Notes: generated by a model from the letters alone, not told the origin. Positions 42,692 through 52,758 are shown, numbered from the stretch's first letter. The stretch: DNA of 60,081 bases from Clostridia bacterium (GCA_028280575.1 JANQLN010000053.1:1-60081), one strand, 5' to 3'. Program-made: numbers and translations.

Positions 42692-45058
42692 TTACTCTTT
42701 AGTGCTTCTATAGACATTGGGTGTTACACCGAACTCCTTTTTAAAGCAGGTATAGAAATATTTTTTGCTGCCCCAGCCAATATTTTCAATGATTGAATCG
42801 ATGCTGTTATTTTTATTCAGCAGCATTTCCCGGGCCTTTTCAAGACGGAAGGCATTAATGGTGGCGGCAATTGAACTGCCGGTATGTTTTTTGAACAGAA
42901 CATTCAAGTATTTGGATGTGAGGCCAATGTACTCTGCTACCATAGTGGAGGATAGGTTGATATCAGTTAGGTTTTTTTCAATAAAGCCATTAACGGCTTC
43001 TATAATATCATGGGTTTTATTATCTTTGCTTTCTTTAATTTTTTGGATAATACGTTCCAGGGTATGAAGGTAATGTTCCCTTACTTCATCCAGCGTCTCC
43101 ATGGAGTTTATTTCATTGTTAAAGGTTATAAAATCCATATCAAAAGAAATATTGCCGTTATTGGCGATTGTGTTAACCGTATCAATAATGGACAGGGAAA
43201 CATAGGAAAGACCGAAACGGATATCCTGTATGGCATTCTGGGATAAATTATAGAGGATTTTTTTACAAAGCTTTTCAGAAAGTTCCAGCTCCTCTTTTTT
43301 AATGGCATCAGTAAAATCTTTGGTTTCCTTAACAGGCAGATGAAAAGAGTCAGATGTCATATTATTCTCTATTTCAGGGGTTATGATGCTGCCGTGTCCT
43401 AATACCAGCCTGTATTTTGATAAAAGCAGCGTAGTTTTAAAAACAGGAGCAATATTATAAATGGTATGTATAATAGGGCTGATTGTCAGCGTAAGAGAAA
43501 GAGCGTACTGCTTCTCAATAGCTTTTTGGATGCTTGACAGGAGCGGCTTTATTAAATCTACCATGGCATCATAGCCCGTAACCTGTTCCGGTATGTTAAT
43601 AAAGGAAAGAAAATCATCCCTCATGACCATGGTTTCACAGATGAAATTTTGTTCAAGTAACCGGTCAATCTCATTTGCTATGGCAGTGCAAAGGGCATTG
43701 GCATCATTACTGGAGCGGTTTTTCAAAAATTCCTGGCAGTGATCTATGGTATACAGGACAAGGAGCATTTTTCTGTCAAAAGTGAGTTTTGCTCCGCACT
43801 GTTTTAAATGGGATTGAATACCTTCGGCATCTATAGGCGAGGCACCTATCAAATGCATCAGGTACTGGTTTTTTACACTGTCCAGGTTGTTATTGCGAAA
43901 ATCCCTCAAGTTTTTCATATCTGTTTTCAATTTTAAAAAAACATTATTCATGTGCTTAAATTCATCCTTTTGACCATAAGTGTCGGCCGGCGGTACATTG
44001 AACAATAGGCGCAGGTTGCCCTGTAGAGTTCTTAAAGGGGCATAAAGCACCTTGGACATAATGAAAGAGGCACATAGACCGATAACTAAGACCACTACTA
44101 CAATGACAGCAAGAAGCTTCTGGATGACCAGGAAATTTTCAGACAGGCTATTTTCAGGAGATATGCTGATAAAGGTAACATCAGATTCTTCAAGGGTTGA
44201 ATAGGTGATATAAAAAGAATGATTATCTATTGCTTTTTTAAAGATACCTGTTGGGTAGCCGGAGGAAAGAATTTCTTTAATATAAGGCTCTTTGGAAACA
44301 TTTGTAAGAAACATGTCGTCTGATGTATGTCCAAGCACAGTTCCCGTCCTATCCACCATCATAAAAATATTCTCCTGACCCAACTGCTTGCTGGTCATGG
44401 CTTTAATATTATTTATAATCCAGTCTGCATCAATATTAACTATAATAGCTTCTGTGAGGTCGTCGCTTTTAGGGTCAAAGCTGCAAAGCACATAGGTGTA
44501 TACATTTGTTTTATAGGCTATTTCAAAGGGTGAGATGGGTATTGTCCGCGCTATGGGCTTTAAGGCGTCATAGGGCTTTACGGATTCGAGAATGTCAACA
44601 ACCTCCCTGTCATACATTTCATCCTTATTTCTCCTCACATTTGCCTTTCCCAGGCAGAAAAAGTATTCTGTTTCTGCATTATACAAGTAATAGGACTGGA
44701 CAAAGGGTGAATTATAACGGTTTGCATCCAGATAGTCCACTCCCTCTATCAATTTACTCATGTCCTCCACATCTGAATAAAGTAATATCTTGGTTTTCTT
44801 ATCCTCAAAGGTATTAACAATAAACTGGTTGACAAAGGCATCCATATATCTGAAATTAAAGCTGATCTGGGACAGTATTTTCTGGTTGGAGGTTTGAATG
44901 GTATCTGTGGCATGCCGGGTAAAAATTGAATTCATCACCAGTGAAACCAGAAATATGATAACTATAACCAAAATGCTTATCAGCACAAAAAGCTTAAAGA
45001 AAAAGCTTTTTGATTTTTCTCCTGTATTTTTGACAGTAATCGGTTTGTTTATTTTCAA
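42692..45058 (-). CDS. Membrane-anchored AraC-type sensor-regulator (second importer cassette)
   Basis: The 788-residue protein has membrane segments at about residues 20-45 and 309-333, with a dCache-like sensor between (NVYTYVLCSFDP, then MVDRTGTVLGHTSDD). A HAMP-like linker follows, then a C-terminal AraC domain (VAEYIGLTSKYLNVLFKKHTG, then IGWGSKKYFYTCFKKEFGVTPN; both quoted in part). It is divergent from the second importer cassette and should sense its substrate and activate it. Three such regulators occur within 20 kb, each next to its own importer. Confidence 0.9.
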   Translation of the reverse strand: MKINKPITVKNTGEKSKSFFFKLFVLISILVIVIIFLVSLVMNSIFTRHATDTIQTSNQKILSQISFNFRYMDAFVNQFIVNTFEDKKTKILLYSDVEDMSKLIEGVDYLDANRYNSPFVQSYYLYNAETEYFFCLGKANVRRNKDEMYDREVVDILESVKPYDALKPIARTIPISPFEIAYKTNVYTYVLCSFDPKSDDLTEAIIVNIDADWIINNIKAMTSKQLGQENIFMMVDRTGTVLGHTSDDMFLTNVSKEPYIKEILSSGYPTGIFKKAIDNHSFYITYSTLEESDVTFISISPENSLSENFLVIQKLLAVIVVVVLVIGLCASFIMSKVLYAPLRTLQGNLRLLFNVPPADTYGQKDEFKHMNNVFLKLKTDMKNLRDFRNNNLDSVKNQYLMHLIGASPIDAEGIQSHLKQCGAKLTFDRKMLLVLYTIDHCQEFLKNRSSNDANALCTAIANEIDRLLEQNFICETMVMRDDFLSFINIPEQVTGYDAMVDLIKPLLSSIQKAIEKQYALSLTLTISPIIHTIYNIAPVFKTTLLLSKYRLVLGHGSIITPEIENNMTSDSFHLPVKETKDFTDAIKKEELELSEKLCKKILYNLSQNAIQDIRFGLSYVSLSIIDTVNTIANNGNISFDMDFITFNNEINSMETLDEVREHYLHTLERIIQKIKESKDNKTHDIIEAVNGFIEKNLTDINLSSTMVAEYIGLTSKYLNVLFKKHTGSSIAATINAFRLEKAREMLLNKNNSIDSIIENIGWGSKKYFYTCFKKEFGVTPNVYRSTKE

Positions 45059-45201
45059 TAGTTACCCCCAGAATTGGAATTAATAAGATTATTATATCAT
45101 ATTTTTTGTCAAGAAATAAATGTATAAAATAACTTAAATGTAATATTATAATATTTAATTGGGGTATTCATAGAAGATATTACACCAATAGGAAGATATT
45201 T

Positions 45202-45298
45202 AACTTTTACAATGCAAAGAAAAGAATAAATTAAACCTGTAGCTTTGAACCAGTGAGACATTTCTGAACTTTACAATTCGTTGGAATAGCTTTATGAT
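45202..45298 (+). promoter_or_regulatory. Promoter and repeats of the second importer cassette
   Basis: TTTACA (45270-45275), a 17-nt spacer and TATGAT (45293-45298). The -35 lies inside AACTTTACAAT (45267-45277), and a near copy AACTTTTACAAT is at 45202-45213. Repeats overlapping the -35 suit an AraC-type activator such as the divergent regulator. Confidence 0.5.
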
Positions 45299-45343
45299 TT
45301 TGCAATGTAAGACTACGATTAGCATATGAGAGGAGCAATTAAC

Positions 45344-46300
45344 TTGAGTAGAATTGCAGTCAAAAAAGATAAAATTAAAAAGGGATACAAGCTCTTGGGT
45401 AAAATAGTAAAAAACAATTACCAGCTGGCGCTCATGTCCTTGCCTCTCATCATATATTTGTTTATATTCAGGTATCTTCCTATGGTAGGTACTGTGGTAG
45501 CTTTTAAGGATTACCGCTATGATAGGGGAATTCTGGGAAGTGATTGGATAGGCTTTAAAAATTTTGAATTTTTTTTCAAATCAGCAGATGCCGTCAGAAT
45601 AACCTTCAATACATTAAGTTATAATATTGCCTTTATTGTACTTGGCACCATAATTAATGTAGCCATTGCATTGCTTCTCAATGAGGTGTATAACAAGTAC
45701 GCCATTAAGCTATACCAGACAGTCATGTTTATTCCCCATTTTATGTCCTGGGTAGTGGTGGCTTTTATTGTATATGCTTTTGTAAGCCCCGCTTATGGCA
45801 TGATGGGACAAATTCAAACCATGATGGGCAAAGAGTCTGTTAACCTGTTTACAAAACCGGAGCTTTGGCGGGGAATCCTCATTGGCACAGGTATTTGGAA
45901 ATGGATGGGATTTAGCGTTCTCATTAACTACGCAGTACTAATCAGTATTGATCCTTCTTATTATGAAGCAGCTAAAATAGACGGGGCAAGTAAATTCAGG
46001 ATCGTAAGGAACATTTCCATTCCCTTTTTAATTCCTGTTATACTCATCCAGTTCATACTGGCTGTAGGCAGAATTTTTTATGCGGATTTCGGGCTTTTCT
46101 ACCAGGTTCCCCAAAATGCCCCCATGCTTTATAAAACCACAGATGTTATTGATACTTATGTGTTCAGGGCTTTAATGGAATATGGGGATATCGGTATTTC
46201 ATCAGCAGTGGGGCTGTTTCAATCATTTGTGGGGATGTTGCTGGTTATTGCCGCCAATAGGACCGTCAAGAGCATCAGGGAGGAAGATGCACTGTTTTAG
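45344..46300 (+). CDS. ABC permease, LplB-type (TTG start)
   Basis: The 318-residue six-segment permease has LIIYLFIFRYLPMVGTVVAF, EAA loop YYEAAKIDGASKFRIVRNIS, and a C-terminus KSIREEDALF rather than the usual SETSLW. I prefer TTG 45344 because AGAGGAG lies 8 nt before it; ATG 45326 has no site ahead. It is divergent from the AraC sensor and forms one operon with the next permease and SBP. Confidence 0.88.
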   Translation: MSRIAVKKDKIKKGYKLLGKIVKNNYQLALMSLPLIIYLFIFRYLPMVGTVVAFKDYRYDRGILGSDWIGFKNFEFFFKSADAVRITFNTLSYNIAFIVLGTIINVAIALLLNEVYNKYAIKLYQTVMFIPHFMSWVVVAFIVYAFVSPAYGMMGQIQTMMGKESVNLFTKPELWRGILIGTGIWKWMGFSVLINYAVLISIDPSYYEAAKIDGASKFRIVRNISIPFLIPVILIQFILAVGRIFYADFGLFYQVPQNAPMLYKTTDVIDTYVFRALMEYGDIGISSAVGLFQSFVGMLLVIAANRTVKSIREEDALF

Positions 46301-46348
46301 CTTCATAAAGGAGAAAAAAGTTAAAAAGAAGGAGAAAGGTGAAACGAT

Positions 46349-47242
46349 ATGCTGGCACTGAATCAAAAAAAATTTAAACTGTCACTGGCTTTAATACATT
46401 TGTTTTTTATACTGCTCTGTATAATATTTATAATCCCTATGATATCATTACTTTCCATATCCTTTTCCAGTGAATCGGATATTATTGATTTTGGCTATAG
46501 GCTCATTCCCCGAAGTTTTTCTATAGAATCCTATAATTTTGTATTTAACAATCCGAAGCAAATCATTTCATCCTATAGACTTACTTTATTTGTGACCTTA
46601 GCGGGGACATTCCTCAGCATGTTTATCATGCTCATGTGTGCCTATGCACTCTCCAGAAAGAAGTTTATCCTAAGGAATGTACTGAGCCTTTTTATTTTCT
46701 TTACCATGATTTTTAACGGGGGGCTTGTCTCCAGCTATATCCTGGTCACCCAGTACCTCCGTTTGAGAAACACATTATGGATTCTTATATTGTGGGGTCT
46801 TGTAAACGTCTGGTATGTTTTTGTACTCAGGACTTTTATCCAGGGCATCAGTGAGTCCATCATTGAGTCTGCATTCATAGATGGTGCCAGTGAATTTAAA
46901 ATATTTGCTTCGTTAATACTGCCGTTGTCCAAGCCGTCAATTGCCACCATAGGGCTGTTTATGCTGCTTCAGTACTGGAATGAATGGATGCCTGCTCTGC
47001 TTTATATCACCAAGCCCCATTTATTTCCCCTTCAGTATTTGCTCCAGAGAACCTTGCAGAACCTGGAGGAAATATTAAGGAATATGGATAAAATGCCTGG
47101 TAACGCAATAGATTACAAGGTGCCCAGCGAATCGGTCAGAATGGCTATGGCCGTAGTTGCGGCAGGGCCTATGCTTATGGTGATGCCCTTTTTCCAAAAG
47201 TATTTTGTAAGAGGCATGACCATTGGTGCAGTCAAGGGTTAG
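46349..47242 (+). CDS. ABC permease, YtcP-type
   Basis: The 297-residue permease has six membrane segments, VFVLRTFIQGISESIIESAF (quoted up to the EAA loop), IDGASEFKIF and C-terminus KYFVRGMTIGAVKG. An AAGGAGAAAGG site precedes the ATG. It is the partner of the LplB-type gene 48 nt upstream and precedes the SBP gene by about 120 nt. Confidence 0.92.
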   Translation: MLALNQKKFKLSLALIHLFFILLCIIFIIPMISLLSISFSSESDIIDFGYRLIPRSFSIESYNFVFNNPKQIISSYRLTLFVTLAGTFLSMFIMLMCAYALSRKKFILRNVLSLFIFFTMIFNGGLVSSYILVTQYLRLRNTLWILILWGLVNVWYVFVLRTFIQGISESIIESAFIDGASEFKIFASLILPLSKPSIATIGLFMLLQYWNEWMPALLYITKPHLFPLQYLLQRTLQNLEEILRNMDKMPGNAIDYKVPSESVRMAMAVVAAGPMLMVMPFFQKYFVRGMTIGAVKG

Positions 47243-47364
47243 GCGGACTGCAAGCCTTTTCTGGCGATAAGCCAATAAGAATACCGGGGTTATTTAAGGG
47301 AAAATGCCTTAAAATAAATTCTGTTCATATGAACAGGCCAATCTAAAGAAGGAGGATAAATACA

Positions 47365-48915
47365 ATGACTACAAGAGCAAAAAAAATGATTACTTTACTG
47401 CTTGCATTCTTCGTGCTGGCAGCTGCTGCCCTTAGCGGCTGCGGCAAAGCCACCGGCACTGGTGACGACGATGCAGAAGGCACTACTACAAAAGCAACAC
47501 AGAAGCAGGAAGCCCAAAAAGAGGAATTGAAACCCGTAAAACTGTCCTGGTACTACATTGGCAATGAAGCTGAGGAAAATGCACCGGAGGTTTTTGAGAA
47601 AGCTAATGAGATGATTTCAGAAAAAATTAATGCAACTGTTACCTTCCACAGGTTTTCATTTGGAGATTATCCTAAAAAAATGCAGTTGAGTATTGCCGCT
47701 CAAGAGGAAATGGATCTCATGTTTACAGCCGACTGGAGCCTCAATTATGCAGAAATCGTTTCTAAAGGGGCACTTTTGGAACTGGAGAGCTTAATCGACG
47801 GATATGCCCCTGGAACTAAAAGCCTGATACCGGATAAAATCTGGAACGGAACAAAAGTTGCCGGTAAAATATACGGTGTACCCAATTATCAGGTTTCCTT
47901 CAGGCAGCCGGCACTGATCTTTAAAAAAGAGCTGGTTGATAAGCATGGTCTAAAAGACAAGATATTTGCCGTACAGAAAATGGAAGATTTGACACCCATA
48001 TTTGAGACCATTAAAGCCAATGAAGATGATATTATACCCACACTTGTGCCTCCTTTATGGCAAAAATGGGATGCAAGGACCAGGGATGAATACCTGGAAA
48101 TATTTATTGGCCTGCCCTGCGGTGTTAATTATGACCTGGAAATTATTGATACAAACAATGATGAATATTTCATTGCAAAAGACGAAGCAGATTACAAGCT
48201 GGCAAGAGAATGGAATGAAAAGGGATTCTTTCACAAGGATGTGGGGCTGGTGAAGGATTTCACACCTGAAATGAAGGCAGGTAAGTTTTTTGTACTGAAT
48301 GATGTCTACAAGCCTGGGATTGAATCGGATATGAAAACAAGATATGGTTATGATGTTTATGCCGTACCCATGGGTATGCCCGTACTTTCCACAGGGTCAA
48401 TTACAGCAACGCTGACCGGTATCAGCAGGACCTCAAAAAATCCGGAAAGGGCCATGATGCTGATAGAGCAGATGAATACCAGCAAGGAGCTTTATAACCT
48501 GATTGTTTTCGGTATGGAGGATAAACAGTATAAAAAGACCGGGGACAACCGCATTGAGCTGATACCTGAATCCGGTTATACAGGCTATGCATGGATGATG
48601 GGATGCCAGTTTAATGCCTACTTCCTTCCCGGCCAGGAAGATGATGTGTGGGAGGAAACAAAACGTCTCAACGCAGAAGCCTTTGAAGCACCTACCCTGG
48701 GCTTTGTATTTGACAGGAACAATGTAAAAACAGAGGTTGCCAATATAAACGCAGTCAGTAAAGAAAACGAGGAAATTAAAAAATACGGTATTTTGGAAGT
48801 GGATGAATACATGGACAAGCTGGAGGAAAGCCGAAGAAAAATTAATGAGGCAGGCCTTGAGGCCTTTAAGAAGGAATTGCAGAGCCAGCTGGATGTATGG
48901 AAGTCATCCAGATAA
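47365..48915 (+). CDS. Solute-binding lipoprotein with DUF3502-like C-terminus
   Basis: The 516-residue protein has a lipoprotein signal ending ALSG-Cys26, then a family-1 SBP fold (LSWYYIGNEAEENAPEVFEK). The C-terminal segment (YMDKLEESRRKINEAGLEAF, then QLDVWKSS) follows the DUF3502 pattern seen in LplA-type proteins. GAAGGAGG precedes the ATG. It is the last gene of the second cassette, and a strong terminator follows. The predicted ligand is an oligosaccharide; the identity is unknown. Confidence 0.92.
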   Translation: MTTRAKKMITLLLAFFVLAAAALSGCGKATGTGDDDAEGTTTKATQKQEAQKEELKPVKLSWYYIGNEAEENAPEVFEKANEMISEKINATVTFHRFSFGDYPKKMQLSIAAQEEMDLMFTADWSLNYAEIVSKGALLELESLIDGYAPGTKSLIPDKIWNGTKVAGKIYGVPNYQVSFRQPALIFKKELVDKHGLKDKIFAVQKMEDLTPIFETIKANEDDIIPTLVPPLWQKWDARTRDEYLEIFIGLPCGVNYDLEIIDTNNDEYFIAKDEADYKLAREWNEKGFFHKDVGLVKDFTPEMKAGKFFVLNDVYKPGIESDMKTRYGYDVYAVPMGMPVLSTGSITATLTGISRTSKNPERAMMLIEQMNTSKELYNLIVFGMEDKQYKKTGDNRIELIPESGYTGYAWMMGCQFNAYFLPGQEDDVWEETKRLNAEAFEAPTLGFVFDRNNVKTEVANINAVSKENEEIKKYGILEVDEYMDKLEESRRKINEAGLEAFKKELQSQLDVWKSSR

Positions 48916-48949
48916 AAAGCTAAACATTACAGAGCGCTAGTGGTCTGAT

Positions 48950-48994
48950 AATCCGCCTTGAAACGCAGAATAAAAGTTTCAAGGCGGATTTTTC
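48950..48994 (+). terminator. Terminator of the second importer cassette
   Basis: A perfect 15-bp stem (AATCCGCCTTGAAAC with GTTTCAAGGCGGATT, 11-nt loop) is followed by TTTC, 35 nt after the SBP stop. Confidence 0.85.
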
Positions 48995-49083
48995 ATAAGC
49001 TTTACAATCCAGGATTACAATATTAATATATTTAATCACAATAAAATATTCATCTCCTCTAACAAATTTTTAGTTTTTGTGTA

Positions 49084-49165
49084 TTTTATAAATTGTTAAT
49101 TTTACTTTTTGATGGCTGGTTTTATAAATTGTTGATTTACAAATCCCCATTCTATGATTCATAAT
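49084..49165 (+). promoter_or_regulatory. Promoter and long direct repeats of the third importer cassette
   Basis: TTTTATAAATTGTT begins at 49084 and again at 49120. The repeats continue as AATTTTAC and GATTTAC, giving about 20 bp of near-identity spaced 36 bp start to start. The second copy runs into TTTACA (49136-49141), which with CATAAT (49160-49165, 18-nt spacer) makes a plausible promoter. The layout suits an AraC-type activator. The remaining sequence between the terminator and the SBP gene shows no gene. Confidence 0.55.
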
Positions 49166-49229
49166 AAGATTATCAAGTTTATTTGCATGCATGCCATAAT
49201 CAAAATTGAAAAAAATGGAGGAAAAACTT

Positions 49230-50882
49230 ATGATATCAAATTATAAAAAGATAGTTTCTATCTTATTGGTGACGCTGCTTCTTGCTTCATTTGCTTTTAC
49301 GGCATGTGGCAAAAATAATAGAAATGATACGGGCAATGACACAAAGCAAAACCGTGGCAATGAAAGCACGCTTCCCAACAATTCGTCTGAAGAAACTTTC
49401 TCCTATCCGGTGGAAGGAAATAAAAAATTAACTTACTGGGTTGGATTAAACGGACAGGTAGCACAGCTCGCAACAAATCTTGCAGATACGCCTTTTGCCA
49501 AGGCCCTGGAAGAAAAAACAGGAGTGAGCGTTAAATACCAGCATCCGGCAGCAGACCAAGCTGCGGAAGCTTTCAGCCTGCTGGTAGCTTCGGGTGAGTA
49601 TCCTGATATAGTTGAATACGATCTTATCAGGAATTACCAGGGCGGGCCTGAAAAAGCAATTATGGACGGTTTTATAATTGAGTTGAATGATAAGCTTAAA
49701 AGCTTTGCACCTAATTTAACAAGATATTATGAAGAAAATCCTTTAGCAAGGAAAATGGTCATGACTGATTCGGGCAAGTTTTATAATTTTCCCTTTATCC
49801 GGGGCGGAGATCCTTTAATGGTTTATTTTGGTCCGATTGTAAGAAAAGACTGGCTTGACGACCTTTCAATGGCTGAGCCTGAAACCATGGATGAATGGTA
49901 TAATATGCTGACTGCCTTTAAAGAAGAAAAAGGCGCAAGTGCTCCCCTTAGCTTTCAGGAATGGATGCTTGGAAACGGATCGGCATTTATGGGTGCCTAT
50001 GGTGTTGCCAGAGATTTCTATTTAGGCAGGGATGGGAAAGTCAAATTTGGTCAAATAGAGCCTGGATACAAAGAATTCCTTGTTGAATTTTCAAAATGGT
50101 ACAGGGAGGGCTTACTTGACGCAGACCTGTTTACGGTTAACGGTAATCAGGTAGCTGCAAAAATTACGGGGGGAGATACGGGTGCTTCACTCGGGTATCA
50201 GGCAAGCGGGCTTGGGAATTTGTTAAGAGCTATGGAAGACGATCCTGGATATGACCTGGCAGGGGTGAAATACCCGGTGCTGAATAAAGGTGAAACCCCC
50301 ATGTTTTCCCAAAAGGACATACCTGTTCGCGGAGGTGGCTCCGCATATATAACAACAGACTGCAAAGATGTTGAAGCTGCAATGAGATTTTTGGACTATG
50401 GTTATACTGAAGAAGGGCATATGCTTTTCAATTTTGGTATTGAAGGCACATCATATGATATGATAGACGGATATCCCACATATACTGAGCTTATTATGAA
50501 TAATCCCGACTATTCGCCTGCAATTATTAGCAAGCAATATATAAGAGCATCATACAGCGGGCCTTTTGTACAGGATGTAAGGTATTTTGAGCAATACGGA
50601 TATACTTTTGAGCAGCAAAGATCGGCAAATGCCAACTGGGGTGTCTCAGATATTGATAAATACAGGCTTCCCCCTGTAACTCCTTCCACTGAAGAAAGCC
50701 AGGAAGTAGCGACTATAATGGGTGAGATCAACACATATACGGGAGAAATGTTTGCCAAATATTTGTTGGGACAGGAAAGTATAGATAATTTCGATAAATA
50801 CGTAAAAAATATTAAAAATATGGGAATAGATAGAGTCATTGAAATAAAGGAAGCCGCCCTCAGAAGATATAATAACAGATAA
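49230..50882 (+). CDS. Solute-binding lipoprotein, LipO-type (third importer cassette)
   Basis: The 550-residue protein has a lipoprotein signal ending AFTA-Cys26, an Asn/Asp-rich linker, and a large SBP fold with DVEAAMRFLDYGYTEEGHML and YKEFLVEFSKWYREGLLDAD. ATG 49230 has GGAGG upstream, inside the longer frame from 49206. Here the SBP comes first and the permeases follow, unlike the other two cassettes. A GC-rich hairpin separates it from the permeases. Confidence 0.92.
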   Translation: MISNYKKIVSILLVTLLLASFAFTACGKNNRNDTGNDTKQNRGNESTLPNNSSEETFSYPVEGNKKLTYWVGLNGQVAQLATNLADTPFAKALEEKTGVSVKYQHPAADQAAEAFSLLVASGEYPDIVEYDLIRNYQGGPEKAIMDGFIIELNDKLKSFAPNLTRYYEENPLARKMVMTDSGKFYNFPFIRGGDPLMVYFGPIVRKDWLDDLSMAEPETMDEWYNMLTAFKEEKGASAPLSFQEWMLGNGSAFMGAYGVARDFYLGRDGKVKFGQIEPGYKEFLVEFSKWYREGLLDADLFTVNGNQVAAKITGGDTGASLGYQASGLGNLLRAMEDDPGYDLAGVKYPVLNKGETPMFSQKDIPVRGGGSAYITTDCKDVEAAMRFLDYGYTEEGHMLFNFGIEGTSYDMIDGYPTYTELIMNNPDYSPAIISKQYIRASYSGPFVQDVRYFEQYGYTFEQQRSANANWGVSDIDKYRLPPVTPSTEESQEVATIMGEINTYTGEMFAKYLLGQESIDNFDKYVKNIKNMGIDRVIEIKEAALRRYNNR

Positions 50883-50892
50883 TTATATTTTG

Positions 50893-50916
50893 ACAGGAGG
50901 CGTCGCAGCCTCCTGT
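50893..50916 (+). repeat. GC-rich intercistronic hairpin after the SBP gene
   Basis: ACAGGAGGC pairs perfectly with GCCTCCTGT around GTCGCA, 10 nt after the stop. No T-run follows. It is likely an mRNA-stabilising or partial attenuation element that raises SBP over permease expression. Confidence 0.7.
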
Positions 50917-50950
50917 TGTATTTATTTCTATTACTACGGGAGAATTATAT

Positions 50951-51859
50951 ATGAACCTTAAACTTGTAAAAAAAGATTTTAAGCTTAATAAAGCCCTTTA
51001 TATTATGGTATTGCCTGTCATTGCATATTTCATCATTTTCAAATACGGTCCTATGTACGGTGCTTTAATTGCATTTAAAAATTTTTCACCCGGACTTGGC
51101 ATTATGGAAAGCCCATGGATAGGTTTTGACCATTTTATGAAATTTTTTGAAAATGTATATTTTTGGAGGGTTTTAAAAAATACTTTGCTGTTAAGTATTT
51201 ATTCAATATTGTGGGGGTTTCCCGCACCAATAATACTGGCATTGCTGCTAAATGATGTTAAAAACAAAAAATTTAAAAAGAGTGTGCAGACCATAACCTA
51301 TTTGCCCCATTTTATTTCACTTGTAGTAATTATAGGGCTTTTAAAAAGCTTTGCCGAGACAAACGGGCTGATAAATGATTTCCTTGTTTTATTCAATGTG
51401 GAGAGAAAGCCTTTGCTTATGCAGCCTGAATACTTTAGAACCATGTATATAGCCTCCAATATATGGCAGCAAATCGGTTGGAGCTCTATTATATATTTAG
51501 CAACTTTATCAAATATAGATAATAATCTATATGAAGCAGCTTATATAGACGGTGCAAATAAATGGAAGCAAACTATTCATGTCACTTTGCCGGGTATCAG
51601 TTCAACAATAATAATCCTTTTGATATTAAGAATCGGCCGCTTATTATCCATTGGCTATGAAAAAATTATCTTGATGTATAATCCGGCCATATATGAGACA
51701 TCAGATGTAATTTCAACTTATGTATACCGAATGGGCCTCTTAAATTTCAACTGGAGCTATAGCACAGCCGTTGGATTATTTAATTCCGTACTTAATTTTA
51801 CATTATTGATAATTGCAAATAAATTAAGCCGCAAATACAGCGAAACCAGTTTATGGTAA
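50951..51859 (+). CDS. ABC permease, LplB/YteP-type
   Basis: The 302-residue six-segment permease opens VLPVIAYFIIFKYGPMYGAL, with KNFSPGLGIMESPWIGFDHF and EAA loop LYEAAYIDGANKWKQTIHV. Its C-terminus KYSETSLW is shared with the first-cassette permease. The ribosome site is poor (ACGGGAGAA). It forms the channel with the next gene, which starts 14 nt after its stop. Confidence 0.92.
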   Translation: MNLKLVKKDFKLNKALYIMVLPVIAYFIIFKYGPMYGALIAFKNFSPGLGIMESPWIGFDHFMKFFENVYFWRVLKNTLLLSIYSILWGFPAPIILALLLNDVKNKKFKKSVQTITYLPHFISLVVIIGLLKSFAETNGLINDFLVLFNVERKPLLMQPEYFRTMYIASNIWQQIGWSSIIYLATLSNIDNNLYEAAYIDGANKWKQTIHVTLPGISSTIIILLILRIGRLLSIGYEKIILMYNPAIYETSDVISTYVYRMGLLNFNWSYSTAVGLFNSVLNFTLLIIANKLSRKYSETSLW

Positions 51860-51873
51860 AGGAGAGAAAAAGA

Positions 51874-52758
51874 ATGTCAGCATACTATTTAAAAGAGTCA
51901 AAAGGTGAAAAAGTATTTTACATACTTAATTATATATTTTTGTTTGTATTGTCATTGACAACACTATATCCTCTTTATCATGTAATCATTGCTTCAGTAA
52001 GTGACGGGAATAAACTCATTGCACATAGCGGGCTCCTTTTCAAGCCTGTCGGGGGCTTTACGCTTGAAGCTTATACTGCGGTACTGACAAATCCGAACAT
52101 ACTGAACGGATATCTGAATACTGTTTTTCTATTAGCTGTTGGAATCACTTTGCAGGTTGCTATGACAGCGCTTGGAGCCTATTTTTTTTCTAGAAGGAAT
52201 GTGCTTTTTAAAAATGTACTTATGTTTCTAATTGTATTTACAATGTTTTTTGAAGGCGGTATTGTTCCATTTTTCCTGGTATGCAAGGATTTAAGCCTGA
52301 TTAATAAACGCATGTCCCTGGTATTGCCATTTCTGGTTAGCGCGTATAATATGATAATAATGAGAACCTCCTTTGCAAGTATTCCTGCAAGCCTGGAAGA
52401 ATCCGCTAAACTGGACGGAGCTAAGCATATTGATATTTTGTTTAAAATCGTACTGCCGCTCAGCAAAGCGGTTATTGCCGTTATGATCCTATATTATGGG
52501 GTTGGTATCTGGAACAGCTGGTTTTGGGCCTCGGTTTTCTTAAGGGACCGCGAAAAATATCCGCTGCAGTTAATCTTGAGGGAAATACTTATTGCAAATG
52601 ATATGAGTGCCATGGAGACTACGGTAGACGATGTGGGGATTGGAGAGAGTATAAAATATGCAACAATTTTAGTTGCAACTTTGCCGATCCTGATGGTATA
52701 TCCTTTCCTTCAAAGGTATTTCGTAAAAGGAGTGATGATAGGAGCCATAAAGGGTTGA
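51874..52758 (+). CDS. ABC permease, YtcP-type
   Basis: The 294-residue permease has YPLYHVIIASVSDGNKLIAH, EAA loop LEESAKLDGAKHIDILFKI and C-terminus RYFVKGVMIGAIKG. ATG 51874 is chosen with AAGGAGAG upstream; the longer frame overlaps the previous gene. It is followed by about 100 nt and then the AraC sensor on the same strand. Confidence 0.92.
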   Translation: MSAYYLKESKGEKVFYILNYIFLFVLSLTTLYPLYHVIIASVSDGNKLIAHSGLLFKPVGGFTLEAYTAVLTNPNILNGYLNTVFLLAVGITLQVAMTALGAYFFSRRNVLFKNVLMFLIVFTMFFEGGIVPFFLVCKDLSLINKRMSLVLPFLVSAYNMIIMRTSFASIPASLEESAKLDGAKHIDILFKIVLPLSKAVIAVMILYYGVGIWNSWFWASVFLRDREKYPLQLILREILIANDMSAMETTVDDVGIGESIKYATILVATLPILMVYPFLQRYFVKGVMIGAIKG

